Positions 5,626 through 7,181 of a stretch of 7,181 bases of DNA are shown in pieces. Made by a program: the position numbers and the translations under genes. Source of the DNA: Candidatus Melainabacteria bacterium. Its GTDB lineage: Bacteria; Cyanobacteriota; Vampirovibrionia; Obscuribacterales; Obscuribacteraceae. A model generated the notes under the pieces. That model searched no databases and had not been told where the DNA came from. It was given only the letters and a program-made list of their open reading frames with translations. Position 1 is the first letter of the stretch, and each line of letters starts with the position of its first letter. The DNA lies in NCBI GenBank assembly GCA_016209785.1, contig JACQVM010000038.1, forward strand, positions 1 through 7,181. Direction: 5' to 3'.

Positions 5626-6231
5626 GTGCGTAATTATACAGTCTCAATTAGATTCTCAATGAATATCAGTAAATCTAAAAACCTTGTGACACGTTTACCC
5701 AGACTCGCTATTAGCTTGGTGCTCATTGCCGAACTAACACTGTCCTTTCTCTTAAGCCCACAGCGCGCAGCCTCGCTGCCAGAAGACGAGCCAATACCAG
5801 AAGGAACATGGGGTGGTTATGCAGGACCGCAAATAAACGCTCAAAAGGTCCTTTACGAAACCATGCTCAAGGTGTCCAGCAGCATCAAACAGTACTGCTC
5901 TAAGCACAGACACTGCCCAGAAGCAGGCGATGAGGTAGAAGCATTAACAGCGCGCCTTCGCGAATTGATGCCCAACAACCCTTATACTCCCGGCGGATCA
6001 GAAGCAATCAAAGTCAAGCTCTCGTTCGAGGAAAGCTTAAATGAACCACTACTAGCCCAATACCAAGACAAGCCACCCAGCCACTGGACCGCACCTGTGG
6101 GCACCATTAGTGTAGTTATAAGCAACAGCAATAATCTGTTTGTTATCTGGGGTGCTGGCATGGATGGTCGGCCAATACGACATCCAACAACGCAGCATGT
6201 CACATTGGTAAGCCGGCACTGCCTAGAATAG
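5626..6231 (+). CDS. Exported or anchored protein, faintly pseudopilin-like
   Basis: A 201-residue protein if begun at the GTG at 5626, or 190 residues from the ATG at 5659; neither has a good ribosome binding site. From the ATG the N-terminus looks like a signal sequence: basic residues up to RLPR, hydrophobic core AISLVLIAELTLSFLL (about 28-43 of the longer form), then 'SPQRAAS' with a possible cut before LPEDE. The mature part has a helix (NAQKVLYETMLKVSSSIKQY, 71-90), the pair Cys91/Cys97, then 'LMPNNPYTPGG' (114-124) and 'APVGTISVVIS...LFVIWGAGMDGRP' (156-183). The last two blocks recall the C-terminal half of type II pseudopilins, where NPY, PG-I and a G-DG turn occur, but the conserved pilin N-terminus is missing. 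Function unknown. It diverges from the gene ending at 5548, with 77 bases between. Confidence 0.75.
   Translation: MRNYTVSIRFSMNISKSKNLVTRLPRLAISLVLIAELTLSFLLSPQRAASLPEDEPIPEGTWGGYAGPQINAQKVLYETMLKVSSSIKQYCSKHRHCPEAGDEVEALTARLRELMPNNPYTPGGSEAIKVKLSFEESLNEPLLAQYQDKPPSHWTAPVGTISVVISNSNNLFVIWGAGMDGRPIRHPTTQHVTLVSRHCLE
5633..5660 (-). promoter_or_regulatory. Promoter with direct repeats upstream of the exported protein-kinase operon
   Basis: On the minus strand the sequence reads ATTGAGA (5660-5654), five bases, ATTGAGA (5648-5642), three bases, TATAAT (5638-5633). The -10 box is a perfect consensus. The first repeat can supply a TTGAGA -35 box, but at a short 15-base spacing, so the repeats may instead be an activator site. 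The start would fall near 5626, leaving a leader of about 78 bases. The site lies inside the first codons of the divergent gene if that gene starts at 5626. Confidence 0.5.
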
Positions 6232-6418
6232 GATTGACAATTTGTTGGTTTGCATCTAGCCCCTGATAGGCTTCTCCAAGCTGCACCTTGCCACCATATG
6301 TGCTACCATAGTGAAGCATGACGACAGCTTTGTCAAGAAGCCGATCCATTCAGATTTCAAGCGATGGGATTGCCTCTTAGAGGGTATGAAGTTATAGCTA
6401 CCCTCAAAGGAGAAAGAT
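6232..6418. other. Gap before the small 58-codon gene
   Basis: About 190 bases without a gene. A perfect TTGACA lies at 6234-6239, three bases after the preceding stop codon, but no fitting -10 box follows at 16-18 bases. The right end holds the hairpin described separately and a rival promoter reading (TTGCCT at 6370-6375, 17 bases, TATAGC at 6393-6398) that would start transcription near 6405. Confidence 0.45.
6376..6409 (+). promoter_or_regulatory. Hairpin touching the ribosome binding site of the small gene
   Basis: GAGGGTA (6380-6386) pairs perfectly with TACCCTC (6399-6405) around a 12-base loop. After one A-A mismatch the stem can go on with CTT (6376-6378) against AAG (6407-6409), which reaches into the AAAGGAG ribosome binding site of the next gene. 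It could hide that site, if it is transcribed. It is not followed by a T-run, so it is not an intrinsic terminator. Confidence 0.4.
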
Positions 6419-6595
6419 ATGAGCAAGTTGACAAATTGGATCAAGCAACTCTTGCGTGGCATCTTCCCAACCAACAGCACAAGTGCCTGGGACGCATATA
6501 GGCTCACCAGAAAGCAGATAGTTATAGAAGCACCAGTAGAGACTCACTCGCACTCCGTGGTGGTGGAATTACACCGTCCCAGTCGCGCCAGTTAA
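6419..6595 (+). CDS. Small protein of unknown function, 58 residues
   Basis: An ATG preceded by AGGAG at an ideal distance (AAAGGAGAAAGAT before the ATG) opens a 58-codon frame ending in TAA. The first 16 residues, MSKLTNWIKQLLRGIF, form an amphipathic helix with Leu4, Trp7, Ile8, Leu11, Leu12, Ile15 and Phe16 on one face and Lys/Arg on the other, as in peripheral membrane-binding segments. The rest is mixed: 'SAWDAYRLTRKQ' (22-33), then a possible beta strand pair with IVIEAPVE and HSVVVELHR. I recognise no family. The next gene (YIP1-like membrane protein) starts 114 bases later on the same strand and may be related in function. The ribosome binding site and composition are the main support; length makes it uncertain. 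Confidence 0.55.
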   Translation: MSKLTNWIKQLLRGIFPTNSTSAWDAYRLTRKQIVIEAPVETHSHSVVVELHRPSRAS

Positions 6596-6651
6596 TAGTG
6601 AGCGTAGCTAATTTGGCCATGAAATGGGTTGGCTACAACTGCAAATGCAAA

Positions 6652-6681
6652 TTGTGCATCGGGCATTTAACTCGCTACACT
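6652..6681 (+). promoter_or_regulatory. Possible promoter for the YIP1-like gene
   Basis: TTGTGC (6652-6657), 18 bases, TACACT (6676-6681); an overlapping TATAGG at 6682-6687 is a second -10 candidate. The transcript would start about 20 bases before the ATG and just include its GGAG. Confidence 0.3.
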
Positions 6682-6709
6682 TATAGGGGCAGTACTGGAG
6701 AAAACAACA

Positions 6710-7159
6710 ATGCAAGAACCAACACCCACCAGCAAGGTACCACCGGGGGTAACAGAGTTTGCCACTGGCTACTTCAGCCAGGTAAAGTCAGTTATTTTGA
6801 ACCCCAGGGAGTTCTTTGACAGCATGCCCACGACAGGTGGGCTCTATGAACCATTAAAGTTTTTTGCTGTGGCCATGAGCATCGATGTTGTCATGTCCTC
6901 GATTACCAGTATGAGCTTGTGGGTAGCCCTCACTAAGCTCATTCTTTTGCCTATTGGACTCATTCTCATAGTGTTGCTGGCCAATTTCTTGGCTCAAATG
7001 ATGGGAGGAAAAGGACAATTTGAAGCAACCATGCGTGTCTATGCTTACAGTAGTGCCACACTACTTGTTGGCTGGATACCCATTATTAACTTTCTGGCAG
7101 CCTTATACGGCAGTGATTCCGCAAGCCCGCAACTGACAACGAAACTTTGTAGCGACTGA
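6710..7159 (+). CDS. YIP1-family membrane protein, C-terminus short
   Basis: A 149-residue integral membrane protein from an ATG with GGAG nine bases upstream. The N-terminal soluble part ends in 'VILNPREFFDSMPTTGGLYEPLKF' (28-51), the usual YIP1 entry (N/S-P-x-x-F-F, then a hydrophobic helix). Hydrophobic segments are at about 50-68, 70-95 and 114-133. Between the last two is 'MMGGKGQFEATMRVYAYSS' (97-115), the GGKG-F--T--V-AYSS block that marks bacterial YIP1 proteins. After 'PIINFLAALYG' (124-134) the family normally continues with one or two more helices; here it turns to the polar SDSASPQLTTKLCSD and stops. Neither other forward frame of the remaining sequence continues with a hydrophobic helix. 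It may be a truncated or recently broken copy. Bacterial YIP1 proteins have no settled function. Confidence 0.8.
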   Translation: MQEPTPTSKVPPGVTEFATGYFSQVKSVILNPREFFDSMPTTGGLYEPLKFFAVAMSIDVVMSSITSMSLWVALTKLILLPIGLILIVLLANFLAQMMGGKGQFEATMRVYAYSSATLLVGWIPIINFLAALYGSDSASPQLTTKLCSD

Positions 7160-7181
7160 AGGTGCTCAGCCAGCGCTTGGC

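Noticed and set aside
6256..6507. Open frame of 83 codons on the minus strand
   Set aside because: Begins at a GTG with no ribosome binding site and overlaps the plus-strand small gene, which has a strong one.
6598..6819. Open frame of 73 codons on the plus strand
   Set aside because: Runs through the promoter region and start of the YIP1-like gene in another frame; Cys/Arg-rich with no family look.
1..7181. tRNA, rRNA, CRISPR array or insertion sequence
   Set aside because: No TpsiC-like tRNA arm, no regularly spaced repeats and no transposase motif were seen on either strand.

Overview
The window looks like a piece of a bacterial chromosome of moderate G+C, from a lineage rich in Hanks-type Ser/Thr kinases. 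The kinase at 2731-4506 opens with a small zinc-ribbon-like motif and then a sequence of the style I associate with non-photosynthetic Cyanobacteria (Melainabacteria/Vampirovibrionia, Obscuribacter-like). That placement is an inference from style and memory, not from a marker gene; no rRNA, tRNA or universal marker was found here.

Left part (1-2713) is accessory in character. A HicB antitoxin gene on the minus strand overlaps, by ATGA, the first 12 codons of a HicA toxin gene that runs off the window edge. Next to it on the plus strand is the C-terminal remnant of a DUF4143-type AAA+ ATPase whose ATPase half is missing. A 323-residue alpha/beta hydrolase follows (GFSKG nucleophile elbow, one hydrophobic segment in front of the catalytic domain). 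Then come two small overlapping genes, one of a short basic 'RYFEEQVLRKRPYL' type and one of DUF2283, arranged like a toxin-antitoxin pair.

Central part (2731-5548) is a probable minus-strand operon read from right to left: an exported 174-residue protein with a very strong ribosome binding site, a 130-residue hydrophilic protein, and a 591-residue signalling protein. The last one joins a zinc-ribbon-like motif, a complete Ser/Thr kinase, a complete receiver domain and a LuxR/NarL-like helix-turn-helix in one chain. A perfect TATAAT preceded by two ATTGAGA direct repeats 12 bp apart lies upstream of the operon, inside the start region of the divergent gene.

Right part (5626-7181) is plus strand: an exported protein of unknown function with a faintly pseudopilin-like C-terminal half, a gap, an unlisted-size 58-codon gene with a strong ribosome binding site below a hairpin, and a YIP1-family membrane protein whose C-terminus is shorter than expected.

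The genes do not form one known pathway. The most interesting unit is the exported protein / hydrophilic protein / kinase-receiver-HTH operon, which could sense, phosphorylate and control transcription with few parts. This is a hypothesis from gene order and domains.
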